From assembly GCA_020137815.1 (NCBI GenBank), contig CM035351.1, positions 6,221,397 to 6,285,396 of the forward strand: a stretch of 64,000 nucleotides of DNA. The letters run 5' to 3'. Origin of the DNA: Hormiphora californensis (Eukaryota > Ctenophora > Tentaculata > Cydippida > Pleurobrachiidae). Every line of letters begins with the position of its first letter. The stretch's first letter is position 1. The position numbers were made by a program, and so were the translations under genes. The notes under the pieces were generated by a model. The model had not been told where the DNA came from, did no database searches, and saw only the letters and a program-made list of their open reading frames with translations. This document shows positions 32,540 to 44,600 of this stretch, piece after piece.

Positions 32540-35500
32540 ATGGTTGATGATACGGAGATAAAATGTTTCAAACGGAAGACCAAGATCTCCAAAATGTCTG
32601 CTGTCAAGGATCCACTGAAACAGTCAAAGGTAAACACATCACTAAGTTACTTCCCCGTTTGAGTTCTCTTGAGTCATTTTAACCAGTTTAGACTAACTAG
32701 TAACTATCATACTAAATTAAAATAACACTCCCAGCATCATCGGTTGATTGAGTCCCTGTTTGTTTCCATGTGCAACAGTAAACTATTTGAGGATATCACG
32801 GCAGTGAACAGTCAGGATTGGGTCATGAGCCATTACACGGAGGAACAAACTTTCAAAGTACGTGGGTTAGATTATTATAGTCTTTTTCTTTTAAACCATA
32901 TTTTTAAATCGTTCGTTTAAATCGACCGTTTAAACCCCCAGTCTGCATGCATGAATATACCTCAACATGTTCCCTCTGTTTAGGATTGGAGCAGGTCCTA
33001 TAGTGTGGTTAAAAATAGCCGGAGTACAATCTACATCCAGCCGATAGGGTCCTTCTGTGAGCAGGGTCACCGTCTCCTGCAGTGGCTACAATCATACTGT
33101 TCAGCGTTCTTTCATGGTATCAAGGTACTATACTGTAGTAGCTATAGATATGTATTGTCTCACAGGAGACTGCCCTATCCGAACCGGGCCGAATTGCTCA
33201 CGTACCGTCCTCTGTGAGGGTTCGGTAGATCAAGGGCCGAAGCGTGTGCGACATTACAGTCTCATGTAGTATGACAACTGATGTAGTATGACAATGTGTT
33301 ACAACTGATGACAGATTGCCACGGTCTGTCATCTTCTAATTACAATATAATGACAGTTTTCTGTCTCACCTAGAGAGACTAAGACTCTCTGTCATGTCAT
33401 AATACTCTGTTATATATATGTCTCTTGTGTGTTACAGGTATCAGTTCTGGATACAGTTAGTGTCGCCAGGGTGGGGTGTAAAGTGAGACGGAACTCAGAG
33501 ACATCAAGATGCCAACTCCGTGCTACCGATATCATCGACTTCCTCAAGCAAGGTATCGTCAGCCAAACTCTCTCTCAGTATCCACGATTTGTCTATTTTT
33601 CAATACCTTGTTTCTTTTCTTTTTAAGAAAATAAGATCTTATTTCCTTGTCTGAGTATTAGGTCTCATACAACATTGGACATGTTTCCTCACACGAGCTC
33701 TCTTTCTAGGAAGGAAACCCAATGCGATATGCACAGTGGCAGTTACCATGGTCGATCTCTACCCTCGAGACTCGTGGAATTTTGTTTTTGGTATGTGACA
33801 AATTATTTGGAGGGTTTGTGAAATTATCTCAATCACCACAAAGTGTGATATTTGAGGCAGCTATGGTGAGGGATTTAGAATAATAAAGGCAGCTGAGAGA
33901 GATGAGTCAGGAGAATTTAGAATGAGGGCAGCTGAGAGAGAGAAGGGAGCTGTATTATGTTATTATGCAACATATTTTAGTATTCGTGTGCAGCAGGATT
34001 TGTGACATTCCTAGCTGCAGACGAAATAAGACACTCCGGAGCTATTTCTGAAGCGGAAATGTGAAATTATTTCTCTCCAGTTTCCATTTTCATCTTCATG
34101 CTGTCCCAGTGTCACTATGTGCCCAGTGTGTGTTATAACACCGCGGCTCTGTGTGAAGTGGAGGGTGGCAGCTGAATCTGGCTCGCAACTGAAGAACAAG
34201 AACAGCCTTATAACGAATTAATTAGCGCCAGCTCTAATTCTTCTCTAGAATTATTTGGCCGTATATATTGCGTCAAACCTAGGTGCTCTTCTGGGCATCT
34301 TTTTATTAACAGGGAGACATGTCCATTTATCACTGTACACTATTAGCTAGGCACTAATGGAGGGTAGAGACATAAATATTGGCATTTTTACCAAAATGGT
34401 GTAACTTCATCTTTTGATGTGTATACACTAATTGTAAATAGAGATAGCAATTATTAGAGATGGAATAAACATGATGGTTCGGGAGATGAGCCTCCCAGGA
34501 AGTCTGCCCACAACACTGGGTGTGATCAGTGTGTAGCTGTGTGGTTTAACATTAGCATCTGTTTAACTTCCCCCCTACACCCCTGGCTCCCTACCTACTA
34601 TACGTACTGATTCACATCTCTATACTTTCTCTCCTGATTCCTGAACAGTGTTCCTCCAGCTTTATACCCTTCATTCTCGTCAGATCTTTGTTTAACTCCT
34701 TCTCTATCGTCAGAGCTCCCCCTCTCCATCCTCTGAATCTCTGTTTAACCCCCTCTTCATCTTCTCAATCTCTGTTTAACCCCTCTTCTCTCTATCGTCA
34801 GGTCTGGCCAGTTTAACAAACGGAGTTGGCGTGTTCAGTTTTGCTCGATATGACGATTCTTTTAACGAGCCCCCACCTGATAAAGACTCCATAGAGAACT
34901 ATGACAAGGTGGTCGTTACTGACAGACTTCTGTGGAGAGCATGCAAGGTGAGTTGTCATTTCATGGACCCCACCCTGCTGCAGAGGGCACTATTAGGAAG
35001 GTGTATGGGAGGAGTTGTCATGTCTTTGGCTCCACCCTGGCAGAAGAATTAGAAGGTGTATGGGAGGAGAGATGGTGACAGGAAATTACAGTAATACACC
35101 AGAATCAGAGTAAGCACGCAGTACGCACAGCTGATGATACCAGTTCAGTTCCTGCTGACATATTGCTGCCGTTTCGGGGGACCATTATCTTTGAATTACA
35201 GAGAGATAGGTATGGAGAGATATTGAGAAAGTAAGAAAACGTCGAAAGAAGAATAAAGCAATGCGATATTGAGATGAAATTAACCAGAGAGATAGCCACT
35301 GTGGGACGACACATCTTGGCAGGTAGAATGAAGCCACAAAACAGATTACAGAATTAGCAGGCAAGTTTATACAGCAAACAGATATACAGAAGTTTGTGGA
35401 CACATGGCTTAACCTTTCACACGTGGAATATTAGGGTAGTTGGAAACTGGCATCCTGACATACTCTGGGGGAAGCCTGTCATGACACATGTCCTAAACGT

Positions 35501-36037
35501 AGGGCGTGTGACACAATAAAACATAGTCATTGGGGCTTGAAGAGTGAAGTAGCCCTCCACTTTACACACTCCAGTAGCCTACAAAAGTCCGTGGAGGAGA
35601 GGGGGGTATTGGAGCATTATTAGGTGTTCTCTTTCTCTCCGGGTGGTGCTGCACATAGTGGTAACCTTGTTATGTGCCAAAACACACACACACGAACATG
35701 CAGCTGTGCTTTATACATAGAGCTGTGGATATGGTTTAAATTTAGCTCCACAATATTCCTCGGAATTTGTGGATTAAAGAATTCTAACAAATTAACACCT
35801 TCCACTAATTATAGCTAAAGTAATTTCTGCTTTGATTCCCAAAATACCACTCCTGGCCCCACTAGGATATGACATAACCCTCTCTCTCCTGTACAGGTCA
35901 TGACTCATGAGATAGGACACATGTTTGGCGTGAAGCACTGTGTTTACTACAACTGTGCTATGAACGGTAGTAATCACCTCCAAGAGAGTGATCGGAGAAC
36001 AGAACACCTCTGTCCGGTGTGCCTCAGGAAACTACAG
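32540..36037 (+). CDS. archaemetzincin (AMZ1/AMZ2-like), C-terminus not found
   Basis: Zinc metallopeptidase of the archaelysin/archaemetzincin family. Seven in-phase exons: 32540-32629, 32735-32857, 32984-33124, 33438-33552, 33710-33790, 34802-34947, 35897-36037 (279 residues). Seen: TIYIQPIGSF and AFFHGIKVSVLDTVSVARVG in the N-terminal domain, RKPNAICTVAVTMVDLYPRDSWNFVFG, a GVGVFSFARYDD strand, then the catalytic motif HEIGHMFGVKHC (two zinc His, Glu, third His) followed by the family's cysteine set (CVYYNCAMNGSNHLQESD ... CPVC) that binds a second zinc. All zinc ligands are present. Vertebrate AMZ2 extends about 80 residues further. After 36037 the reading runs into a stop in the intron, and no last exon was recognised before the convergent PITP gene. 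Confidence 0.9.
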
Positions 36038-37022
36038 GTATACATATACCTGTATATATATATTGGGTGATTATGTGGGTATGTAGGTATTATGATAATT
36101 ACTCTAGCCGGGAATTCAGTATCTTTTGTAATTAATTTGTCTGGAGCTTGACAATTTCTGAAGGTTATCACTGAGAGCGACTGTGACCGCTGACCAAGGG
36201 TTAACACTTAACTCTTAATGAATTTATATGTGAATAACTAGCCATCTCAAATATAATATTTGAAGGGGGAGAGAAGGAGATAAGATGGGGAGAAGAGAGC
36301 GTAGATGAGGAGAGATGAGAGAGAGGAGGAGGAGAGGGAGAGAGATAGAGATGGGAAAGAGGAGGGAGAGAAGCCATCCAGAAGAAATAGACCGTGACGT
36401 GACCAGAGTTAGTTACTAGTTGTTCGCATTGCAGCAGGAGGAAAGGAAATAGGAGGGAGGAAGGATAGGGAAGAGAGTGTTTGTGTGGCTGATAAAGTGG
36501 TTAGTGCGTGTGGTCGTGTTTTTTTTGTCTTTGTTGAGTTGTAGTCCTTTGTTGTTCTGGGAACTTCGCGGCGCTTTTCATCTCGACACATCAAGTTTTG
36601 AAGTTGGTGGTTGTTCCGCGTGCCCCAAATTCGAGGCTTCAAAGCTTTTTAGCAAGAGGGTGCGTCGCAGCCGCGTTTGTTACAGTTTAGATATGACGAA
36701 GACACTTGTTTAGGCTTCTCATTCTTCTTGAATTCTTGAAGGTTTTTCGAACTCTTCGGAATTTGCGATGACATCATTATCGGATTCACCACACGACTAT
36801 CGATGTCGGTTATCACTCTGGGTGTTTCTTCACGACTATCGATGTCGACTTATCAGAGACTATCGATATCGGGTCTCTCGTCAGATAGGTTGGCTTGTGT
36901 TACGGGTTCGTCACCTCCCCCGTAACTTTATTTGCTAAATGCCATCACCTCAAATTAATTTGTTTAAAGTAGTGTTGAAAAGTTTGAAACCACCACCCGT
37001 GGTCCCGGCAAAATGCAGTCAC
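36038..37022. other. gap between two convergent genes lacking expected 3' exons
   Basis: Neither the last AMZ exon (plus strand) nor the C-terminal PITP exons (minus strand) was recognised here. Contains GA-rich sequence at about 36265-36370 and three ACTATCGAT(G/A)TCG words near 36797, 36834 and 36859. Confidence 0.5.
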
Positions 37023-39037
37023 CTGCCAATCGGGTGTGTTCAGGGGTCCTCGAGGGTAGTCGTACTGCTTGGGGTCGAACTCTTTCTTATAGTCCTAGGG
37101 AGAAGGGGGGTTAGGAGACGTGGGACCGGCTGTCATGATGTCAGAACAGCTGGTGTTATCGCACATTTAACAAGAGTTTAACCAGAGTGTGTCAACTCTC
37201 TCTCTCTCAGTCTTCATTTGACTCTTCTCTCTCTCGCTCTCTCTGTCTCTCTCTCTCCCCTCTCTTACATAGCTATATCTATCTCTCTTTTCTCATTCTC
37301 AGATGCACACATTTAAGTTTCCATTACATCACACCCCTCACTTCTCACCCAGAAACGCTTACATATCTCTCTCTCTCTCTTCTCCCGTACACACACACGT
37401 TCTTGTTATACAGTATAGAAAGACGAATAAAAACGGATTTATACATACCGAGGATCGGACATGATCGTTGGCAATGTCAATCTTGCACACCTCCCTCTTG
37501 TTTAGCTTCTCAGGGGGAAGGTTGTGGACGTTCTCTATCTCGCCTTTATCGGGCTTGTGCCAGGAGGAAATTACCAGATTGAATCCATCCTGGGAGGGAA
37601 CAATTGTTAAGAGAAGGGGAGTTGAAGGGGAGATGGGAGAACAAGTGTAGAGGGGATAGTTGGATAATTGTAATGAAATGTGTAGGTTGACATATTCTGT
37701 TATAGCTTGCATGTGACAAGCTCTCTTTATCTCTCCACCCCTCTCTGTCTCTCTTTATCTCTCCACCCTCTCTCTGTCTCTGTCTCTCTTTATCTCTTCG
37801 CCCCTCTCTGTCTCTGTCTCTCTTTATCTCTACCCTCTCTCTCCCTACCCTCTCCCTCTCAGGTAATTCCAATCCCGACCCACACACACATAAAAGATAT
37901 CCAATGTGGTTCACGCTTTGATACACATCCCACTGCATTCAAATCCACACACGCCCCTAAATTCCGCTAGCCCTGTTGGAATCAAAGACCTCAAAATGTC
38001 GCAGGTTGCATTCTATTTGGAAATTTTTCTTTTTTTCCTCACAATCGTGATAGGTCATAGGAGATAAAAACGCGGTACTAGCTGTTCACATTATTACCTT
38101 CATATAGTCAGGATTGGTTAGGACTGTTTTGCAGTATGGAAAGGCATTCCAGGCCTCTTCGTGAAGCTCCAGAGATCCAGTAGGAGCAAGGGCCTGGATC
38201 CAGCCAGGCACCTTGTGCTGCAGATGGTATATCTTGTAGGTGTACTGGCCACTCCCAAACTCAGGGTGATCAGTAAAGGGTTCGTTCTTTAACACCTCCA
38301 CACCATCACCACCACCCGTCTCGGCCTTACTGGCCTCCGCTACCACATACAGCTGACCCACCTGGTACTCCTCAACAGTTAGGGGCAGGGTGATCTGGCT
38401 GTGGGGGAGAGAGGGTTAGGAGAGTTGGCTGTCAGGGAGAGATGGGGGTTAGTGGTGCAGTGATCTGGCTGTGGGGGAGGGAGGGGGTTAAAATGTATAG
38501 ATTGGGATAATAGAATACTTAGTATTCAATACTTCACAGATTATATATTCTGTGAAGTATTGAATACTAAGTATTCGATTATCCCAATCTATCTATCTAT
38601 CATAATATACTTATAATGATGAATTATTATGCATTCTCACATGATAATTGATAGGTAAGGTAAGTGATCATTGGCATGTGTGTAAAATGAGGTGGTGGAA
38701 TGGCAAACAGTATCGGTAGTAGTAATTCAAAGAAATACCTTTCTCACACCCAACACTTCTCTCTTCAAAGATTTAACATGTCACTATCAATTAACACACA
38801 CCCACACTACCCTGGTAGTAGTGTGTGCTACAAGCATGGAATAATTAATGGAGTGAGAGATGAGGTGATGCAATGAGTGAGTGGTCGGTGGTGAGTGTGA
38901 TGGTGTATGAGTGTGGGATAAGATGTGCGATGTGTGAGCGTGTGATAAGTGTTGAGTGAGTGGTGTATGAGTGTGATAAGGTGTGTGATGTGTGAGGTGT
39001 GATGTGTGAGTTATACTTACAACTCCTTGATAAGCAT
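37023..39037 (-). CDS. class I phosphatidylinositol transfer protein, N-terminal half
   Basis: Carries PI and PC between membranes. Four in-phase exons: 39037-39021 (17 bases, MLIKE), 38398-38098, 37589-37449, 37094-37023, giving about 177 residues. Seen: [97 protein letters not shown] and [20 protein letters not shown]. These align without gaps to PITP-alpha/beta over the first ~170 of 270 residues. The C-terminal part, including the KFKWWGLQ-like segment and the terminal helix, was not found to the left of 37023. Either exons are missed or lost, or the assembly is broken between this gene and AMZ. Confidence 0.88.
38496..38594. mobile_element. short palindromic element in PITP intron
   Basis: Inverted arms ATAGATTGGGATAATAGAAT and its mirror, continuing through ACTTAGTATTCAATACTTC to a 7-base AT loop at about 38543; the arm match is nearly perfect over 45 bases. 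TATCTA repeats flank the right end. Confidence 0.85.
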
Positions 39038-39094
39038 TTTCTCTAACCATGCACCCCTTCAGGCCCTACACAAAACAGAGAGAGAGAATGTTAG

Positions 39095-39100
39095 CAAAAC

Positions 39101-39185
<85 letters not shown>

Positions 39186-39369
39186 TAGCAAAACACACAG
39201 CAGGATAGGAATGAGGAGATGGGTAACTTAATTTCGGGTCATGCGGTGGTAGACACACAGGGCCGGGGTACCGGGTATAAAGGCGGAATGTTTTGCCAGC
39301 AACAGCAGTAGTAGTAGTAGGAGCAAAACGTAATACACACACTGAGACATGGACTGTGAAGTGAGGGAG

Positions 39370-39445
<76 letters not shown>

Positions 39446-39460
39446 CGAGAGAGAGAGAAT
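39095..39460. repeat. two (GA)n microsatellites
   Basis: GA tracts at about 39105-39181 and 39371-39459, upstream of the PITP first exon. Arg/Glu and Ser/Leu frames through them are artefacts. Confidence 0.9.
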
Positions 39461-40130
39461 CACGTGACCTCACCAACACAAAGAAGCTGAGAAATACGAT
39501 ACACACTGAGCGGATAAAGAAAGAACAAGACAGAGAAATATAAAGATAACTCTAATATAACGCTTAGAGATGATAAGCTAATGTTAACGTCTTTTACAAG
39601 TTTATCACAGGTTACACGTCATATAGAAGATAGTAACATCACACAATGTCACTATCTGTAGAATGGTAATTTGCACACCCTCATTCTACGGAGAATGACA
39701 GAGAGGAATATGACAGAGAGTAGATAGCTGGCAGACAAAAGGAGAAGATGTAACACACCTGCTACTTCTACTACTACTACTACTGCTACTATTGCCATGA
39801 GGCTGGAGGTATTCAGGGAAATACAACTGGGGAGAGAGTAGATCTTGGGAGAGTATAGATAGGGAGAGTAGATGGGGAGAGAGTAGATATGGAGAGAGTA
39901 GATGGGGTCGGGAGAGAGTAGATAGGGGGAGATGAGGGAGAGTAGATAGAGAGTAGATAGTGATCACAAGATATTATACGGTGTAATTATATCTTTCAAA
40001 TAAAGACAATTTACAAACACAAACTGAATATAACAGTTTCCAATATATAGAGAGATAATAATATGAAGAGAAATGGTATTATGAGAGAGGCCCAGCCCGT
40101 AAAAAGATGTCATCACACTCTCTATCCTTC
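39461..40130. other. intergenic between PITP and PSMA3
   Basis: No gene. GAGAGTAGAT-type degenerate tandem repeats at about 39830-39960. The PITP 5' leader and PSMA3 3' end lie here. Confidence 0.4.
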
Positions 40131-41016
40131 TCACATATCCGTATCTTCATCATCTGAATCGTTGAGAGCTTCCTCGGCGTATTTCTTAGCCTCCTCGAAT
40201 ATATCCTTGGGTACTAGCTCGTGACGGCCATTAGTATCCTTACCGATCCAACTCAACTCCAATTCAAAGTGCTTGTCCTTAACTTCATCGTGTACACTGT
40301 AGATCACCTTAGCAACCTCCTTAACCAGCTCCCGGCAGGACATCTTGGACATCTCCAGCTTCTCGATCTCTGTCTTGGCATTCTGTCGGCCCTTGCCCAC
40401 AGCGCACCCGTAGTAGCCCCTGGTTGAGCCAGCAGGATCAATCTCCATCAGTTTGGGTCCGTTAACCTCGTCCCAGGTTCCCAGGAGAATACTGAAACGG
40501 GCAAGGGACGGTTAGATAGTGTTAAAATATATTAGCAACTTGACTGGGAGAAATTAATTAACCAAAACTGAGGCAACAATTGAAATCTTATTATAATTGG
40601 TTCACAATACCTGACTCCGAAAGGTCGCAGACTGCCGTACACGGTGAAGTAGTGCATGTAGTGTCCAAGTCGCTCACACAATGTCTTCAGGGGGATGGGT
40701 ACTTGATAAGTATCCCTGAAATTGGCAGCCTCGTCCCTGGCCCTATTGACAGCAGCACGGGCGTCAGACAAGCAGACCAGCTACCGCTGCTCCAATGTGA
40801 TTGTCAATACTGTATACCCGCCTGTTAGAACCCTCCTCGTATAGCTTTGAGGTGATGATCTTCTCGACACCAAAGACAACACCGTCACAACCTCGGATTG
40901 CGATTACTGAAGCCGCTGTTCTCGACTGCTTTAAGGGCGTACTCCACCTGGAAGACTCGGCCGTCTGGGGAGAACTGTCCCGCGGAGAGGTCGTATCCTG
41001 AACCGATAGAACTCAT
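40131..41016 (-). CDS. PSMA3: 20S proteasome subunit alpha-type 3 (two internal +1 frame changes)
   Basis: Alpha-ring subunit of the 20S proteasome. Exon 1 is 41016-40611 and exon 2 is 40491-40131. Seen: [20 protein letters not shown] and [13 protein letters not shown] (alpha N-terminal helix), then [125 protein letters not shown] and an acidic tail. The frame changes twice within exon 1: by one extra base near 40914 (after GluAsnSer) and again near 40769 (after GlyLeuLeu). Discounting two bases gives 255 codons with stop, against 255 residues in human. Both points sit in gap-free conserved sequence. Confidence 0.93.
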
Positions 41017-41637
41017 GGCAGCCTATCGAGAAGAATTGGTGGGTCATTTAAAAAGGTGGAGGGACGATAAAGTCTGAAGATGTTAGATGGCTAGGTTTTA
41101 ATTTCTACAATGTGCAATTTTTCGAACCAAATTTTGCTATTTTGGGAAGAGTTTTCAATCACAGATCTGAAACATAGATTCAATACATACTAAATCATCA
41201 CTAATTATGGAAAATGCATCCATCAGCGCTCTTTTCTCGTTAATCAGGCGTAACGCCGCATCAAAGTTGGAGTAAAATTATGGCTTTTCTTAACATGAAC
41301 CGATCCAAAAGTAACGTCAATGACATGTGGGATATGTAGAGAGCTTTAAATTAGCCTCAAAAGCGTGGAAATGTGGCCGGAAGCTAGTTAAAAGAGGCAA
41401 ACGCGGGTTTTTTACTTTTTTTAAGTCAAAAAAATTCACGCGACGAGACAAAATTTCAGCTTGAATTTTGGTCCAGAAATCGGACGCGCAAATCATGCGC
41501 CGCGCATCAGTTTTTTCAACCGTTGTTTTTGGGTGTATAAAAGTCCAACTTAAACAGTAAACACGGTGTTTTCTTTATAAATCTGGTCACATAAAAATAT
41601 TAAAACACCCTCCGCGAGCTATGACAGTTCAACAAAA
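41017..41637. other. intergenic between PSMA3 and SON
   Basis: No gene seen. It contains the PSMA3 promoter side; no specific motif supported. Confidence 0.4.
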
Positions 41638-44600
41638 CTAAAAATAAGAGTCATCGGGAGGTGGGGGCGGTTTGAATCGTGGTGGATTTGGAGGGCCCAT
41701 AGAGTTACTTCCTGTTATCTGAGTTGCCATAGCAATCATATGTTGAATGTTTCTTGGACCTCCTGAGGGATGGGGTTCCCTGGGTGGTGGGGGTCTCAGT
41801 CGTGCCACCCTCACCACGGTACCAGGAGGTGGTGGTCCTCGGTGCATCATTGGCCGGGAGCCAGGAGGGGGAACACCCCGGTACTGCATTGGGGCTCGCA
41901 TCCCCGGTGGAGGGGGACCCCGGGAGATGGGTCTCTGGTGGGTGGGAGGTGGTCGCATGGGTGGTGGACGGATGTGGGGTGGACGGGGTGTGGGTCTGGG
42001 TGTTGGCCGACTGTGGACAGCTGGGACATCAGCTCTTCCCCCTGTGTCAGGGAACTGTTGGTTGCTGACTGCATTCCTTGTGGTACTGATTAGACTCTGG
42101 AGTGAGCTGGATATCGTTGAACCTCCTGATGATACTGGGGGCTTCCCCATCAGCTTTGTCTGAAACAGTTCACACGTTTAGTTAGTTGATTAAAGTACTA
42201 AAATTAGCCTAGATACTGTCACATCAGAACATTAGGATACTGTCCACGACGCAACTAAACGCAAGGATCAGTATAATACTTACTGGTGCTGGACGGTTTG
42301 GATCTTGGTTCATGGATGTAGCAAATGTTCCGACTTTAGTGGGCGGTGCCTTTACTGGTACAAACACTACCGACATGACTCCTGACGTGGGACATTCCTC
42401 TGGATAGGGCTGTCCGTATTTCTCAGCCTCCAACTTAACGATCTAAGAGGGGGGGGGGTATCAACTAACTGTAACAGGATAGGGTATGCTACAATTTACA
42501 AGAAATAATCACAAACCTGTCGGATAGCTGCTAGAGCTGCTCTTCCCTTGGCCTCCTTCTTCGTACCCCCTGCCCTACTAGACGGGAACTCTCCCCAGGC
42601 AGTCTTGGCCATCATCTGGTGAACTCCAGGGGTCTGACACTCAGTGTACATTGGACTCGCCTTCCCTATGTGCTGATGGAGTTCTCCTACTGCTGACACT
42701 GCGTGCTTACCTGACATGTTAGGGAAATGTAAGGAAAATAAGATTCAACTGATAGTTTGATAATTTATTCTAACTTATATTCACACTAACCGTTGATAAT
42801 TTTGAGGACCCAGTTTACTCCCATGTTGTTAATATTGTTGTTGGAGCTGGCACCCGGTTTCCTCATTACTTCACACGATCCCATCAAACCTGCAGAAATG
42901 AAATGTTACCAAAGGTAAGGATATAGAGCTGGGAAAGAAAGGTGGATGCAAATTGACGGAGTTCTTCTCTGGTGGTAACCAAGGATGGTAACCAAGGTAA
43001 CCAAGGAGCAACCTGCGGGAATTTGAAGAAGAAGGGGGTTAACATGTAGGGCGATGGGGAGGTACTACCCCTATCGCCCTACAATATATATATATGTTAA
43101 GTTGCTCATATATCACTCTCTCCTGATTCAACTTTTCTCCATCCCTCTTTCACTCTCAAATCACACACATTTCAACCCCATCATGTGGTGTGGCACACTT
43201 ACTTGAAATAACATATCCCTCCATTACGTCTCATTCCAGGGTACAATAATACAGAGTCCGCAGCGATGGTGATAACGAGTTCTGGAATATTCTGGGAGTG
43301 TTCGCACTGCACCCGGCCCCTGACAAGGGCTCCTTCTTGGAAAATACAGGGTGGAGGAATTTTGCACGAAAATACGATTGTAAATGGGCTATTATACCAT
43401 TTCAGGTTCGTATTTTCGTGCAAAATTTGGAGATTCGAAATTTTGATGAGGGCGAAATAACAGAAGAGAAGGAGAATGGAATAGAGGGAATAAAGAGGAA
43501 TGTTCGTAAGCAGTACAGAAATGTGTAGTTACTAGATTGCACCGGTGTCAGGGACCAGGGCTGGTGTGGTATTGCCCGAGCTATCACCATCGCTGCAGGG
43601 GACGGGTCAAAATTTGGGATGAATTTTGGGTGTAGGCCGGTATTATTTACTAACACTAGGTTATTGGTTTAGTTCTGTCTGGCGGAGCTGACACGATCTG
43701 TTGAGGAACAAAACGGGGTCTGGCACCGCCAGACAGGACTATTTAGAGTTTGTTCTGAATGTGATGATCCAAAATCTAAATATTGAGAGACCAATTAGAC
43801 CAAATTTTGAGCAAAGAAATTCTAAAAAGTTCCACAAAACGCCGGATACCTTTTTTGTCGGACTTCACAGATAACTCGAGGGGATTGACATTGCCAGTTT
43901 CATCCTTGCCAAGCCCCTTGCCCATTTCCCATCCCATTTTCTTCATAAGGGCCATCCCAGGACTCTCAGTGATGGGAGCCAGATTGAAGAACATGTCCTG
44001 GAGGGGTGGAATTGTGAAATAGTTGGGAAATAAAGGTTTTACATTACCCAATTAGGACAATTAAACTGAGTCTGAGCAAGTACCTTTTTGGCATAAGATA
44101 AGGGACAATCAATGTCCTGTTTCTGCAGTGGTTCTCTCAGCACGCTGCCCGTGAACTTGCCTCCTGGGCTCTTGCTGGCAAACTGCCACTTATTCATCTG
44201 AGAGCATTAGAGGAATATTAGGGAATGTATCTGGTAATTGATAATGCATGATAGTGTAACAAATGTACAGTCGGACCCCGATTTAGTGGCCCCCGATTTA
44301 GTGGCACCCCGATTTAGTGGCAGGATTTTTTCCCACGATATAGGAAATTAACATTATTTGACCCCGAGGATGCCACTAAATCGGGGTCCGACTGTACCAT
44401 TATCTGGGCTTCGTGGAGGATTTTCTTTGCTTCAGCATCGTTAGGGTTCTTAACAAGTAACTTGTTTGCATCAATCCTCATCTGCATTATCTCCGAGAGG
44501 GTGGGCTGAAGGAGTGGGTGTAAGTGAGTGGAAGGGGCATCTTCTGCTGCAGCAGAAGAGCAGCAACAAGCAGGGCAAACTTGAATTGAGAGGTTTTGGT

